A DNA stretch of 64,000 nt from positions 744,001 to 808,000 of the forward strand of contig NZ_CP118247.1 in NCBI RefSeq assembly GCF_028816475.1. Direction: 5' to 3'. The translations under genes and the position numbers were made by a program. Shown piece by piece: positions 1-7,663 of this stretch. Within the stretch, counting starts at the first letter, position 1. Each line of letters starts with the position of its first letter. Below the pieces are notes generated by a model. That model was not told where the DNA came from. It did not search any database and was given only the letters and a program-made list of their open reading frames with translations. Source of the stretch: Devosia rhodophyticola. GTDB taxonomy: Bacteria; Pseudomonadota; Alphaproteobacteria; Rhizobiales; Devosiaceae.

Positions 1-111
1 GCCGTCGACGGGATGCCCGGCAACCCATTCTTCTGCCTGCGCCATGACCGGCGATAACGCCAGCGCGGCGGCCGTAGCAGCTCCCAAACGCTTCAAAAAC
101 TGTCCGGTCAC
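1..111 (-). CDS. 5' end of a secreted or membrane protein, possibly cytochrome c oxidase subunit II
   Basis: Only the first 37 codons lie in the window, and the gene runs off the left edge. The likely start is the GTG at 111-109, with a purine-rich GGGGG tract just upstream. The translation begins with a signal peptide (basic TGQFLKR, an Ala/Leu core, and cleavage near PVMAQA) followed by EEWVAGHPVDG. The short mature part resembles the N-terminus of alphaproteobacterial CoxB, where a Pro/Gln-rich segment follows the signal peptide. That match is inferred from about ten residues, so the function is tentative. The signal peptide itself is clear. Confidence 0.45.
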   Translation of the reverse strand, partial: MTGQFLKRLGAATAAALALSPVMAQAEEWVAGHPVDG

Positions 112-437
112 CCTATAACCCCCTAGTAAACTGCGATCTGCGAAATGCTGCGCGATAGGTAAAACGGCACGGCGCATCATGCGCCGCCCCGACTCAATCC
201 CGAAGCACAAAACTCTGGTTTGACCTAAATCACATCCGGCAAACCAAGTCCATTCCGACAAGCACCTCTCCTCATGCGTCAAATTGCATCGCCATGAACA
301 TCAAAGCGCCCCACACTGGCCACAGTTGGCAGGGCATAAACGGCCCAATTCCGGGGCAAAAAGTTGACACCGGGCAATAGCTGTCGGAACAGTTCGCTTA
401 GCGAACGGACAAACGATTCGTCAGGAGTGGTGGGCAA
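112..437. other. Divergent intergenic region between the partial gene and the IalB gene
   Basis: This 326-base stretch holds no convincing ORF. It must carry promoters for both flanking genes. Visible elements are an FNR/FixK-like half-symmetric site at 220-233, a TTGACA hexamer at 364-369 without a good -10 partner, and a perfect small inverted repeat GTTCGC-TTA-GCGAAC at 392-406, about 30 bases upstream of the GTG start at 438. Confidence 0.5.
220..233. promoter_or_regulatory. Candidate FNR/FixK-type box
   Basis: TTGAC-CTAA-ATCAC matches the known FNR/FixK pattern TTGAY-N4-RTCAA at all but the last base. It lies about 110 bases upstream of the leftward gene that may be coxB. Oxygen-responsive control of a respiratory oxidase would make sense, but a single near-match in a GC-rich genome is weak evidence. 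Confidence 0.25.
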
Positions 438-938
438 GTGAAGCAGTTTTTAGCACGTGCTGGGTTGGTTGTGGGGCTGATGGTCGCCCTTGTGGGAGCA
501 TCTCAGGGGCAAGGACTGGTCAAGGCCCAGTATGGCGACTGGCAGATGAGTTGCGATACCCCGCCCGGCGCCAGCTTTGAACAATGCGCCATCATCCAGA
601 ATGTGACCGCCGAAGATCAGCCAAATGTCGGACTTTCGGTCATTGTGCTGAAGACCGCTGACAAAAAAGCCCGGCTCTTGCGGGTGCTGGCGCCGCTTGG
701 TGTGCTGTTGCCCAATGGATTGGGCCTCAATATTGACGGCAAGGACATGGGCCGCGTCGCCTTTGTGCGCTGCCTGCCCAACGGATGCGTTGCCGAGGTT
801 TTGCTCGACGACGCCATGATCGACACTTTATCCAAGGGAACGAATGCTATCTTTGTCGTGTTCAAGACCCCGGAGGAAGGCATCGGCATTCCCGTGTCGC
901 TCAAGGGCTTTAGTGATGGTTTCAAGGAACTTCCATAA
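438..938 (+). CDS. Invasion associated locus B (IalB) family protein
   Basis: The 166-residue protein begins at a GTG with an AGGAG ribosome site 10 bases upstream. It has an N-terminal signal peptide (about residues 1-25) and then the IalB fold (PF06776). The typical opening YGDWQMSC is at about 32-39, and the conserved cysteines are C39, C50, C112 and C117. IalB proteins are periplasmic or envelope proteins widespread in Hyphomicrobiales. The Bartonella member is linked to erythrocyte invasion, but in free-living relatives the role is unknown. A PilZ-domain gene follows 12 bases downstream and is probably co-transcribed. The family call is confident and the function is not. Confidence 0.88.
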   Translation: MKQFLARAGLVVGLMVALVGASQGQGLVKAQYGDWQMSCDTPPGASFEQCAIIQNVTAEDQPNVGLSVIVLKTADKKARLLRVLAPLGVLLPNGLGLNIDGKDMGRVAFVRCLPNGCVAEVLLDDAMIDTLSKGTNAIFVVFKTPEEGIGIPVSLKGFSDGFKELP

Positions 939-950
939 AGAGACGATGCG

Positions 951-1196
951 ATGACGGAAAACAACCGCAATACCGAGCGCCACCGCACACTTAAGGGCGG
1001 CAAGATCGTTTTCAACGACAACAAGTCGACGCTGGACTGTACCGTGCGCAACCTGTCGCAAACCGGTTGCCTGCTTAAGGTAACCAGCCCTATCGGCATT
1101 CCTGACCGGTTTCGGCTGATCATGAGCGACAGCCAGCGCTTTGACTGCGAAATCGCATGGAAGCGCGGCAATGAAATCGGCGTCGCCTTTTCCTGA
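951..1196 (+). CDS. Small PilZ-domain protein (putative c-di-GMP receptor)
   Basis: This 81-residue protein is essentially one PilZ domain. The two signature motifs for cyclic di-GMP binding are present: R6-xxx-R10 near the N-terminus, and N34-L-S36-Q-T-G39, which fits [D/N]xSxxG. The following beta-barrel segments end in EIAWKRGNEIGVAFS. No other domain is present, so it is a stand-alone adaptor of unknown target. It starts 12 bases after the IalB gene, behind AAAGAGA. The pairing suggests a shared envelope-related transcript. The domain is certain and the partner is unknown. Confidence 0.9.
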   Translation: MTENNRNTERHRTLKGGKIVFNDNKSTLDCTVRNLSQTGCLLKVTSPIGIPDRFRLIMSDSQRFDCEIAWKRGNEIGVAFS

Positions 1197-1201
1197 AAAA
1201 A

Positions 1202-1271
1202 GGACCGGCGCTGGTTCAAATGAACGCGGACCGGTCCAGTCATCAGGAAACTGGTCAGCACGGTGCTGACC
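1202..1271 (+). terminator. Two adjacent hairpins downstream of the PilZ gene (possible terminator)
   Basis: GGACCGG at 1202-1208 pairs with CCGGTCC at 1231-1237. A second, near-perfect hairpin follows with arms GGTCAGCAC (1253-1261) and GTGCTGACC (1263-1271). Neither is followed by a T-run, so intrinsic termination is uncertain; they may act as mRNA 3'-end stabilisers. Confidence 0.4.
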
Positions 1272-1359
1272 GGGATGGCACAAGCTCGTTACAGTTCATG
1301 CCAACTGGTAACCCGCGAGGGGCGGGGGCAAACGGGAGTTTTTGAGTCGACCGTCAAGT

Positions 1360-1617
1360 CTAGCGTGCTGCTCGCGCTGAGCGCCTGAAGGCCAGAAACT
1401 GGCCCGCTGGAGCGCGGTGGGCGAGCGCATCAAGAACGTCCTGGCGGCAAATGCCCAGATCGTCGAGCCGGAATTCGTCATATTCAAGCAACGTTTTGAG
1501 CGCTTTCATGCGCGCCTTGTCAGCGCGTATCTGGGCGAAATGGCGGCGAACAGATGCGGCAAAACCGGACGAGTGTGCGACCGCAACGGACCGCTCGCCC
1601 GAAAGCGAGATAGTCAT
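1360..1617 (-). CDS. DUF1127 family small protein
   Basis: The 85-residue protein starts at the ATG at 1617, supported by GGAG eight bases upstream. The C-terminal half carries the DUF1127 pattern: a basic helix (RADKARMKALKTLLEYDE) followed by FRLDDLGICRQDVLDAL. DUF1127 proteins are abundant in Hyphomicrobiales. Some have been tied to RNA-binding, phosphate or carbon metabolism, but no function can be assigned here. It is divergent from a LysR regulator over a 154-base spacer, which makes it a likely regulatory target. It ends in a basic Arg/Ala tail. Confidence 0.8.
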   Translation of the reverse strand: MTISLSGERSVAVAHSSGFAASVRRHFAQIRADKARMKALKTLLEYDEFRLDDLGICRQDVLDALAHRAPAGQFLAFRRSARAAR

Positions 1618-1730
1618 GATTTCATCTCCAATTTTGTTGGTGCCGGAGGGAGGCCGGCAGGTAGTGGCGCCAGTTGTGGTCGCCGCTGAAATCGAATTTA
1701 CGCCTCTGGACATCCATTAGTCGAACAAAT

Positions 1731-1741
1731 AGATTTTATCT
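1731..1741. promoter_or_regulatory. Candidate LysR-type operator between the DUF1127 and LysR genes
   Basis: AGAT-TTT-ATCT is a perfect small dyad set in an AT-rich tract of an otherwise GC-rich genome. It lies 31 bases before the LysR start in a divergent promoter region. LysR regulators typically bind such interrupted dyads and control both their own gene and the divergent one. Confidence 0.4.
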
Positions 1742-1771
1742 TATGTATCAATTTTTGTGATGGAGGCAGAG

Positions 1772-2662
1772 ATGGCCGCGCCCTTGGATCTTGACCAGTT
1801 GCAAAGCTTTTGCGCCATTGCCGATTGTGGCAGTTTCACCGAGGCGGCCCGTCGGGTGAACAAGACCCAATCGGCTGTGTCGATGCAGATCAAACGACTT
1901 GAAGAGCGTGTCGGCCATCCGCTGTTGTCGCGCGAGGGGCGCAGCGTCAGTCTCACACAGCATGGCGACGTTCTTTACGCCAAGGCGCGCCGTATGCTGC
2001 GGATCAATGCCGAAATTGTCGACCACTTTTCCGAGGGCGATCTGGCCGGCAGTATCCGGTTCGGCGTACCTGACGATTATGCCGTGCGGCTGTTGCCGGT
2101 GATATTGTCGAGCTTCCAGCGCACCCACCCGCGCATCGCCGTGGATGTTTCCTGCGTTGCCTCGGAACAACTGCTGGCCGGCATGCGGTCAGGGCGGCAC
2201 GATCTGATCGTTTTCACGCAGGGCACCGAGCAGAATTTCGGCGAGTTGTTCCGCACCGAACGCATGTTCTGGGTGGCCTCGCACGGTGGGCAGGCGATAG
2301 CCGCCGATCCTTTGCCGCTGGCGAGCGGTCCAAGCTGCTGCATCTGGCGCCATGATGCGGTCGAAGCGCTCAATCGCGTCGGCAAGGATTATCGAATTGC
2401 CTATACCTCATCCAACGCCACCGCCATTTCGAGTGCCGTTTTGTCCGATCTTGCGGTGGGCTTTCTGCCTGAAAGCGCCATTCAGCCAGGCATGAAGGTG
2501 ATTGCCGACGATTTCGGCCTGCCGCGTCTGGCCGACGCGCAAATCGCCCTGATGCGCGGCAGCCACGCCTATGGCGGCATTTATGACGCGCTGGCCAACC
2601 ACATCGTCCAGTCGATGGGCAATCTCGACAACGCCAGTCCCACTGCCGAAGCGGCCGAATAG
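1772..2662 (+). CDS. LysR family transcriptional regulator
   Basis: The 296-residue protein has the normal LysR layout: a winged helix-turn-helix at about residues 6-65 (LDQLQSFCAIADCGSFTEAARR, then SAVSMQIKRLEERVG) and a periplasmic-binding-protein-like effector domain from about 90 to 285. ATG 1772 is chosen because GGAGG lies five bases upstream; in-frame GTG/ATG codons at 1757 and 1760 lack a ribosome site. The SVSMQIKRLE helix and the RSVSLTQHG turn resemble the LrhA/HdfR-like subgroup. The effector is unknown. Its divergent DUF1127 neighbour is the obvious candidate target. Confidence 0.9.
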   Translation: MAAPLDLDQLQSFCAIADCGSFTEAARRVNKTQSAVSMQIKRLEERVGHPLLSREGRSVSLTQHGDVLYAKARRMLRINAEIVDHFSEGDLAGSIRFGVPDDYAVRLLPVILSSFQRTHPRIAVDVSCVASEQLLAGMRSGRHDLIVFTQGTEQNFGELFRTERMFWVASHGGQAIAADPLPLASGPSCCIWRHDAVEALNRVGKDYRIAYTSSNATAISSAVLSDLAVGFLPESAIQPGMKVIADDFGLPRLADAQIALMRGSHAYGGIYDALANHIVQSMGNLDNASPTAEAAE

Positions 2663-2800
2663 GTTGGTCATCAAGCAGTCCGTTGCCGGCGTACGGATTG
2701 GTGATGCCCTTAACGGATAAGCAAAGGGCGGCAAAGCTTCAAAGAAATCGACTCGCAATACCCAATAGAACGTCTTAGCTTTCCAATTTCGGAGCTAACA

Positions 2801-3271
2801 ATGGCTGGTGAATTGATGACAGGCATGACTATATTCAAGTCACTCTTGGATACTGCGTCTGGCCTCAAGGACATCCACGACGCGACCCTCCGTGATCAAG
2901 TTGCCTTCATGCTCCAAAAACAAATTCTCGAAGCCCAAGCAGCGCAATTTGCGCTCGTTGAGGAAGTAGGCAATCTCAAGACAAAGCTTTCCAAGCTGGA
3001 AAACTGGGAAACAGAGAAACTACGCTACAAATTGGAGCGCCAAGACCCGGGGGTGTTCATGTACGGATTGAAGCCAGACATGGACAATGGAGAACCCGAC
3101 CATAAGCTCTGTGCAACCTGCTACAATGACGGACAAAAGTCGATTCTTCACACTGATCATGGCAGTGGTCTCACATACTGGAAATGTCAAAAATGCGGGT
3201 TCGAAGAGCATAGCGGACGGTTCAATATTTCGGGCAACCGGAATGAAGGCGCAGGGTGGATGGGGCAATGA
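2801..3271 (+). CDS. Uncharacterised coiled-coil/zinc-ribbon protein
   Basis: This 156-residue protein has no recognised named function. The N-terminal 75 residues are helical with coiled-coil character (QKQILEAQAAQFALVEEVGNL). The C-terminal half carries two CxxC knuckles, CATC and CQKC, about 27 residues apart, which is typical of a zinc ribbon. GGAGC eight bases before ATG 2801 supports the start. Its codons are clearly AT-richer than those of the neighbours, and it stands alone with a hairpin behind it, both signs of horizontal acquisition. Similar helix-plus-ribbon proteins occur sporadically in bacteria and phages without a known role. Confidence 0.7.
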   Translation: MAGELMTGMTIFKSLLDTASGLKDIHDATLRDQVAFMLQKQILEAQAAQFALVEEVGNLKTKLSKLENWETEKLRYKLERQDPGVFMYGLKPDMDNGEPDHKLCATCYNDGQKSILHTDHGSGLTYWKCQKCGFEEHSGRFNISGNRNEGAGWMGQ

Positions 3272-3289
3272 TCAGTAGGCAACGAAGCT

Positions 3290-3307
3290 AAGCCGCCTTG
3301 GCGGCTT
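3290..3307 (+). terminator. Hairpin terminator after the coiled-coil/zinc-ribbon gene
   Basis: AAGCCGCC-TT-GGCGGCTT forms a perfect 8-bp stem 18 bases after the stop codon. The downstream U-tract is weak (TTCT). The bases from here to the gshA stop (3308-3514) show no convincing gene. Confidence 0.6.
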
Positions 3308-3514
3308 CCGCTTCTCTGGGCCTTCGTCATTTTCAGGTTAGTCTTTGGCTTCGGCGGCGTCTTCTCGCTTACGCCTTGAAGCCCTCGTTCAAGAAGACCT
3401 TCAATGAGCAGATGCGCAAACTCACTGGCAAGAGCATCAGATCCGCCAAACCGTCTTGGTTCTGCGACCAATAGGCCTCTACATCGTCACCGGCCTGTCG
3501 CACGAATCATAGGT

Positions 3515-4885
3515 CTAAAGCTCGGCGGCCTGATAGATTTTTGTCAGGTCGCCGCCCCATTTGGTGTGGTAGAGATCGAGCCAGCGTTTGGCCGGTGACT
3601 TGGCCTGCGAAATCGTTTCCTCGAGTGATGCCAGATGAACGGTCTCATCCTGCCCCTTGGCATTGAGCACACCGCGACGCACCAGGCCCGCCTCGGCGAT
3701 GCCGACAGCCTGGGCGGCGATATCATAGACATTGGTTCGGTCGTAGGGGGTCATCAGGCCCTGACGCGGCACTTCGCGACGGAACATGTCGTGATCGTCG
3801 AGCGACCAGTCCTTTACCAGTTCCCACGCTGCTTCAAGCGCAATATCGTCGTAGAGCAGACCAACCCAGAAGGCAGACAGAGCGGTGACTGATTTTTCGT
3901 CGCCCATGTCAGCGCCGCGCATTTCCAGAAATTGCTTGAGGCGCACTTCGGGGAAAATCGTCGACAAATGGTCTTCCCAGTCCTTGATCGTGGGTTTTTC
4001 GCCCGGCAACTGCGGAAGGCGCCCGGCGAGAAACTCGCGGAAGCTTTCGCCTGCGACATTGACATATTGTCCGTCGCGAATGACAAAATACATCGGCACA
4101 TCAAGCGCATAGTCGGCATATTGCTCAAAGCCAAAACCCTCATCGAAGGCGAACGGCAGCATGCCAGTGCGCTGATTGTCGGTATTGAGCCAGATGTGGG
4201 AGCGATAGGATAGATAACCGCTTTCCTTGCCGTCAACAAAGGGCGAATTAGCAAAAAGCGCTGTGGCAATCGGCTGCAGCGCAACCGAAACGCGCAGCTT
4301 CTTGACCATGTCGGCTTCGGAGGCAAAATCGAGATTGGTCTGGACAGTGCAGGAGCGGAACATCATTGATGTGCCGAGCGTGCCGACTTTTTCCATATAG
4401 GGCTTCATGATGCCATAGCGCGATTTGGGCATGGCGGGGATTTCGGCAACCGACCAGAAAGGCGTTACCCCGAGCCCCAGAAAATGAATATCGAGTGGCG
4501 CTGCGACCTTTTTGGCGACACGCATATGTTCGGCCACTTCATCGGCGGTGCCGTGCAAATCCTCTTGCTGGGCTCCCGACAGTTCGAACTGACCGCCCGG
4601 CTCAAGCGAAATGCCGCCTGCAACCTCGTGATTGCGCAAACCGATTATATTGTCGCCGTCGTAAAACGGCACCCAACCGGTTTCCTTTTCGATGCCTTCG
4701 AGCAACGCCTTGATGCCTTGTGGGCCAGCATAAGTCACCGGGCGCAGCGGGTCGGTATGGAACACGTGCTTTTCGTGTTCGGTACCAATGCGCCAGTCGG
4801 CACGTGGCTTGGCGCCACGGGCCATGGCGTCGATCAGGTCGGCCCGCGTTTCAATGGGGGGCGAAAAAATGTCGGCGCCGGCCAT
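3515..4885 (-). CDS. gshA: Glutamate-cysteine ligase
   Basis: GshA joins L-glutamate and L-cysteine with ATP, the first step of glutathione synthesis in the cytosol. The 456-residue protein is of the plant/alphaproteobacterial class (GCS2), with the diagnostic RIGTEHEKHVF near residue 34, then GWVPFYDGDNIIGL, an SLEPGGQFELSG substrate segment and SCTVQTNLDF. Start 4885 is preferred over an upstream codon at 4969 because ACGAGG lies five bases before it and the upstream extension overlaps rsmE. It follows rsmE by 74 bases, a conserved order in Hyphomicrobiales. Length is normal. Confidence 0.95.
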   Translation of the reverse strand: MAGADIFSPPIETRADLIDAMARGAKPRADWRIGTEHEKHVFHTDPLRPVTYAGPQGIKALLEGIEKETGWVPFYDGDNIIGLRNHEVAGGISLEPGGQFELSGAQQEDLHGTADEVAEHMRVAKKVAAPLDIHFLGLGVTPFWSVAEIPAMPKSRYGIMKPYMEKVGTLGTSMMFRSCTVQTNLDFASEADMVKKLRVSVALQPIATALFANSPFVDGKESGYLSYRSHIWLNTDNQRTGMLPFAFDEGFGFEQYADYALDVPMYFVIRDGQYVNVAGESFREFLAGRLPQLPGEKPTIKDWEDHLSTIFPEVRLKQFLEMRGADMGDEKSVTALSAFWVGLLYDDIALEAAWELVKDWSLDDHDMFRREVPRQGLMTPYDRTNVYDIAAQAVGIAEAGLVRRGVLNAKGQDETVHLASLEETISQAKSPAKRWLDLYHTKWGGDLTKIYQAAEL

Positions 4886-4959
4886 GCCGTCCTCGTTCAA
4901 TAATTGTGCATCAATGTTGGCGGGAACATAGCGAGGTGGAAGCCGAAAGCAATCGCCTT

Positions 4960-5709
4960 TTATCGCCAATCGCCGATGATTGCTTGAATGAGTGCCAATC
5001 CGGCCACCGCAGCTGTGTCGGCCCGCAAGATGCGTGGGCCAAAACTTATTGCTGTTACAAAGGGTTGTGCGCGCAGGCTTGTCAACTCATCATCCGAAAA
5101 TCCGCCCTCGGGTCCGATTAATAATCCGACAGGATGTCCCCGCAACGCCGCGATATCGTCCACCGGGGTCGCTGACGCGGCAGTTTCATCGGCCAGGATC
5201 AGCCTTCGGTCGCCTTGCTCAGTCTGCCAATTGGCCAGCAATTGGGATAGGCCAATCTCGCGCTTGACCCGTGGAACGCTCAACACTTCGCATTGTTCTG
5301 CCGCTTCTATGGCGTTGGCGACCAATCGTTCGTGCTTGAGTCTGGATATCTGGGTAAACTGGGTCAGCACCGGCTGGATGGTCCCTGCCCCCATTTCGGT
5401 TGCTTTCTGGATCACGTAATCGAGCCGCTCGGTCTTGAGCGGGGCAAAGCCATACCAGAGGTCGGAGGGCGAGGTTTGTGGCGCCACCTGTTCCAATAGG
5501 CCCAGCACCACGGATTTTTTCGCGTCGCTGGTCAATTGGGCCAACCAGGCGCCATCGCGGCCATTGAACAGCACCACCTGATCGCCGGTCTTTTTGCGCA
5601 AAACGGCTGCGAGATAGAGCGACTGCTCCTTGTTGAGCGCCACAGCGCCATCGCGCGCCAGATCCTGATCGACATGAAGGCGCGGCAGGGAAGCATGGGT
5701 GCGGGGCAT
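4960..5709 (-). CDS. rsmE: 16S rRNA (uracil-1498-N3)-methyltransferase
   Basis: RsmE methylates U1498 of 16S rRNA with S-adenosylmethionine. The 249-residue protein has an N-terminal PUA-like part and a C-terminal SPOUT trefoil knot, shown by LLIGPEGGFSDDEL at about residues 196-209 and by GPRILRADTA near the end. Start 5709 gives the family-normal beginning MPRTHASLPRLHV. Longer in-frame options run back into the divergent ubiA gene and are not used. It is divergent from ubiA over 55 bases and co-directional with gshA. Confidence 0.93.
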   Translation of the reverse strand: MPRTHASLPRLHVDQDLARDGAVALNKEQSLYLAAVLRKKTGDQVVLFNGRDGAWLAQLTSDAKKSVVLGLLEQVAPQTSPSDLWYGFAPLKTERLDYVIQKATEMGAGTIQPVLTQFTQISRLKHERLVANAIEAAEQCEVLSVPRVKREIGLSQLLANWQTEQGDRRLILADETAASATPVDDIAALRGHPVGLLIGPEGGFSDDELTSLRAQPFVTAISFGPRILRADTAAVAGLALIQAIIGDWR

Positions 5710-5764
5710 TGACTTGTCAGCCTGTGGGTTTAGCAATCCGTTCAATAGCGTGACAGGATGGCCC

Positions 5765-6700
5765 ATGCAAACCAGTGAACCGCCGCACGGCAGCGTTGCC
5801 GATGCCCCAACCGACAATTGGGTCGATAAATTTGCCCCCGATTGGCTCAAACCCTATGCGCGGCTGGCGCGCTGGGACCGCCCGATCGGATTTCAGTTGC
5901 TGTTCTGGCCCTGCGCCTTTGGGCTGGGATTGGCCGCAATTGCCGACCCGTTGCGCGGCTTTGACTGGATCGCGGCGATTCTGATGTTCTGTGGCGCGGT
6001 CCTGATGCGGGGCGCCGGTTGCACGTTCAACGATATCGTTGACCGCAATATCGACGACAAGGTTGCCCGCACGCGGCTACGCCCGATTCCCTCGGGTCAG
6101 GTCACCGCCAAACGGGCCATCGGCTTCATGGTCGCACAATCGCTTCTGGGCTTCATCATCCTGCTCCAGTTCAACGCCTTCACCATTTTCCTGGGTTTTG
6201 CCTCACTGGTTTTGGTGGCGATCTACCCGTTTATGAAACGGGTAACCTGGTGGCCGCAACTGTTTTTGGGTCTGGCGTTTTCCTGGGGCGCACTGATGGC
6301 GTGGAGTTCGCAAACCGGAGGGCTGAATGTTTCGGTGCTGCTGCTCTATTTTGGCTGCATCTTGTGGACCATCGGCTACGACACGATTTATGCGCTGCAG
6401 GATATTGAGGATGACGCGCTGATCGGGGTCAAATCCACGGCCCGCCTTTTCGGCCCCAAAGCCCGCGAGGTCGTTGGCGGGTTTTATGTCGGCGCCTGGA
6501 TATTATGGCTGGCGGCAGCGATGCTGAGTGGCGCGGACGTTCTCTTTTCCCTCGCCAGTCTGGTGGTGGCGGCAACGCTAGGGTGGCAGGTTTACAGCCT
6601 TGATGCCAAAAATCCTGACAATACGCTGACGCGGTTTCAGTTCAACCATATGGTCGGCATCGCCCTGACGCTGGCGTTTCTGGTGGAATGGGTCTGGTAA
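5765..6700 (+). CDS. ubiA: 4-hydroxybenzoate polyprenyltransferase
   Basis: UbiA attaches the polyprenyl tail to 4-hydroxybenzoate at the inner membrane during ubiquinone synthesis. The 311-residue protein has about eight or nine hydrophobic segments. The first Asp-rich motif N89-D-I-V-D-R-N-I-D97 and a second around YDTIYALQDIEDD bind the Mg-diphosphate. ATG 5765 is chosen because AGGA precedes it by seven bases; the earlier codon at 5699 would overlap the divergent rsmE start. A strong hairpin follows the stop. Confidence 0.95.
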   Translation: MQTSEPPHGSVADAPTDNWVDKFAPDWLKPYARLARWDRPIGFQLLFWPCAFGLGLAAIADPLRGFDWIAAILMFCGAVLMRGAGCTFNDIVDRNIDDKVARTRLRPIPSGQVTAKRAIGFMVAQSLLGFIILLQFNAFTIFLGFASLVLVAIYPFMKRVTWWPQLFLGLAFSWGALMAWSSQTGGLNVSVLLLYFGCILWTIGYDTIYALQDIEDDALIGVKSTARLFGPKAREVVGGFYVGAWILWLAAAMLSGADVLFSLASLVVAATLGWQVYSLDAKNPDNTLTRFQFNHMVGIALTLAFLVEWVW

Positions 6701-6709
6701 AAGCAAAAA

Positions 6710-6733
6710 GACCGGTCGCACCACCGACCGGTC
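6710..6733 (+). terminator. Terminator hairpin after ubiA
   Basis: GACCGGTCG-CACCAC-CGACCGGTC forms a perfect 9-bp stem with a 6-base loop, starting 10 bases after the ubiA stop. It is flanked by A-rich sequence on the left and a short T-containing tract on the right, so it could serve ubiA and the opposing gene. Confidence 0.75.
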
Positions 6734-6844
6734 AATTCTGCTTTGGAGGCATTGTTCTTCCCGCTCGCTACGGATGCAGCCGATAAGAGCGGTTTGTTTG
6801 AGTATTAACGGGCGTTAACAGATTTAGTTGCACCGGGGTTGTTG

Positions 6845-7360
6845 CTAATTGGCCTGTGCCGGTCCGGGCTTGCGACGATTGAGGAAGCGCGGACGACGAC
6901 CGGCCTCGGCAGCCAGCTTGCGGCGACCATTTTCCTGCCCCAGCATGACCCCGTCTACCTGCTGACTATAAGGCATGTAATTGCCATCGCCGGCCTTGAT
7001 GAACAGTGGCAGGCGCAGTTTGCGGCCCCAGTTCTGCCATTCGGCCACGACCGAATGATTGCCCTGCTCTTCAAACACGCGATAATTGAGCTCATTGTCG
7101 CCATGGATCAGTTCGATCGAGGAGGACAGAACACCCTCGTCCGAAATGCTGGTGGCGACGGCCACACCGATATATTCATCGACGGGCACCTTGATCTTGA
7201 TTGCAACGCCGCTCTTTTCGAGCTGTTTGCGAACGGTAACGGTCTTGACCGGCTCTTTTGGCCCGTTGTCGTTGGCCGCTACAAACCGCTTGGATGCCAA
7301 TGCTGGCGTTGCAAAGGGCAGAAGCACCGCCGACCCGTCAATTTTCACACCGTGGCTCAT
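6845..7360 (-). CDS. DUF6101 family protein
   Basis: The 171-residue protein matches the Hyphomicrobiales family DUF6101. The recognisable features are VKIDGSAVLLPFA near the start, the VVAEWQNWGRKLRLPLFI core at about 116-133, and a basic tail ending RRPRFLNRRKPG. No catalytic motif or membrane segment is seen. The family has no known function. AGGAAGG ten bases upstream supports ATG 7360. It stands alone, convergent with ubiA and divergent from the phosphatase gene at 7664. Confidence 0.75.
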   Translation of the reverse strand: MSHGVKIDGSAVLLPFATPALASKRFVAANDNGPKEPVKTVTVRKQLEKSGVAIKIKVPVDEYIGVAVATSISDEGVLSSSIELIHGDNELNYRVFEEQGNHSVVAEWQNWGRKLRLPLFIKAGDGNYMPYSQQVDGVMLGQENGRRKLAAEAGRRPRFLNRRKPGPAQAN

Positions 7361-7663
7361 GTTGATCTGCCTTCCTGTTAACCCCGAGAGCTTTTTGTTT
7401 GCTGCTCTCTTTTGTGACCCCAATCTAACTCACTCCCTTGCCAGCCAGCTTAAGAAGTTCGGTTAAGTTTAGGTTGTTTTGCAGCAGGGTTTACGGGTTC
7501 TAACCAGCTATAGGGGACAGTTAACCCATTGAGATCGCTTGGCGTTAACCACGCGGTTCGCGCCGGGCAAGATGCCAAAATTGTCAGTGAACCAAGTGCT
7601 TGAAACCCTTGTCCAATCGGCGCTTCAGGCCTACAAGCCCGCAACTGAGATTTGCGGATACCC
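7361..7663. other. Divergent intergenic region
   Basis: This 303-base spacer between the DUF6101 gene and the CysQ-like gene has no credible ORF. It contains several TTAA elements, for example around 7470-7477, 7520 and 7535, in a T-rich stretch. No exact TTAA-N7-TTAA CtrA site or other known operator could be recognised. Confidence 0.4.

Noticed and set aside
1202-1271. tRNA-like folded sequence after the PilZ gene
   Set aside because: GGTTCAAAT resembles a T-loop, but no acceptor stem, anticodon arm or CCA-proximal pairing can be built.
617-1283. Two leftward ORFs antisense to the IalB and PilZ genes
   Set aside because: They are shadows of clearly coding + strand genes with recognisable domains.
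3187-3471. Leftward ORF overlapping the end of the zinc-ribbon gene
   Set aside because: It is antisense to a better gene, spans the terminator hairpin and resembles no known protein.
6804-6820. Possible CtrA site (TTAACGGGCGTTAA)
   Set aside because: The spacer is six bases, not seven, and it lies downstream of both neighbouring genes.
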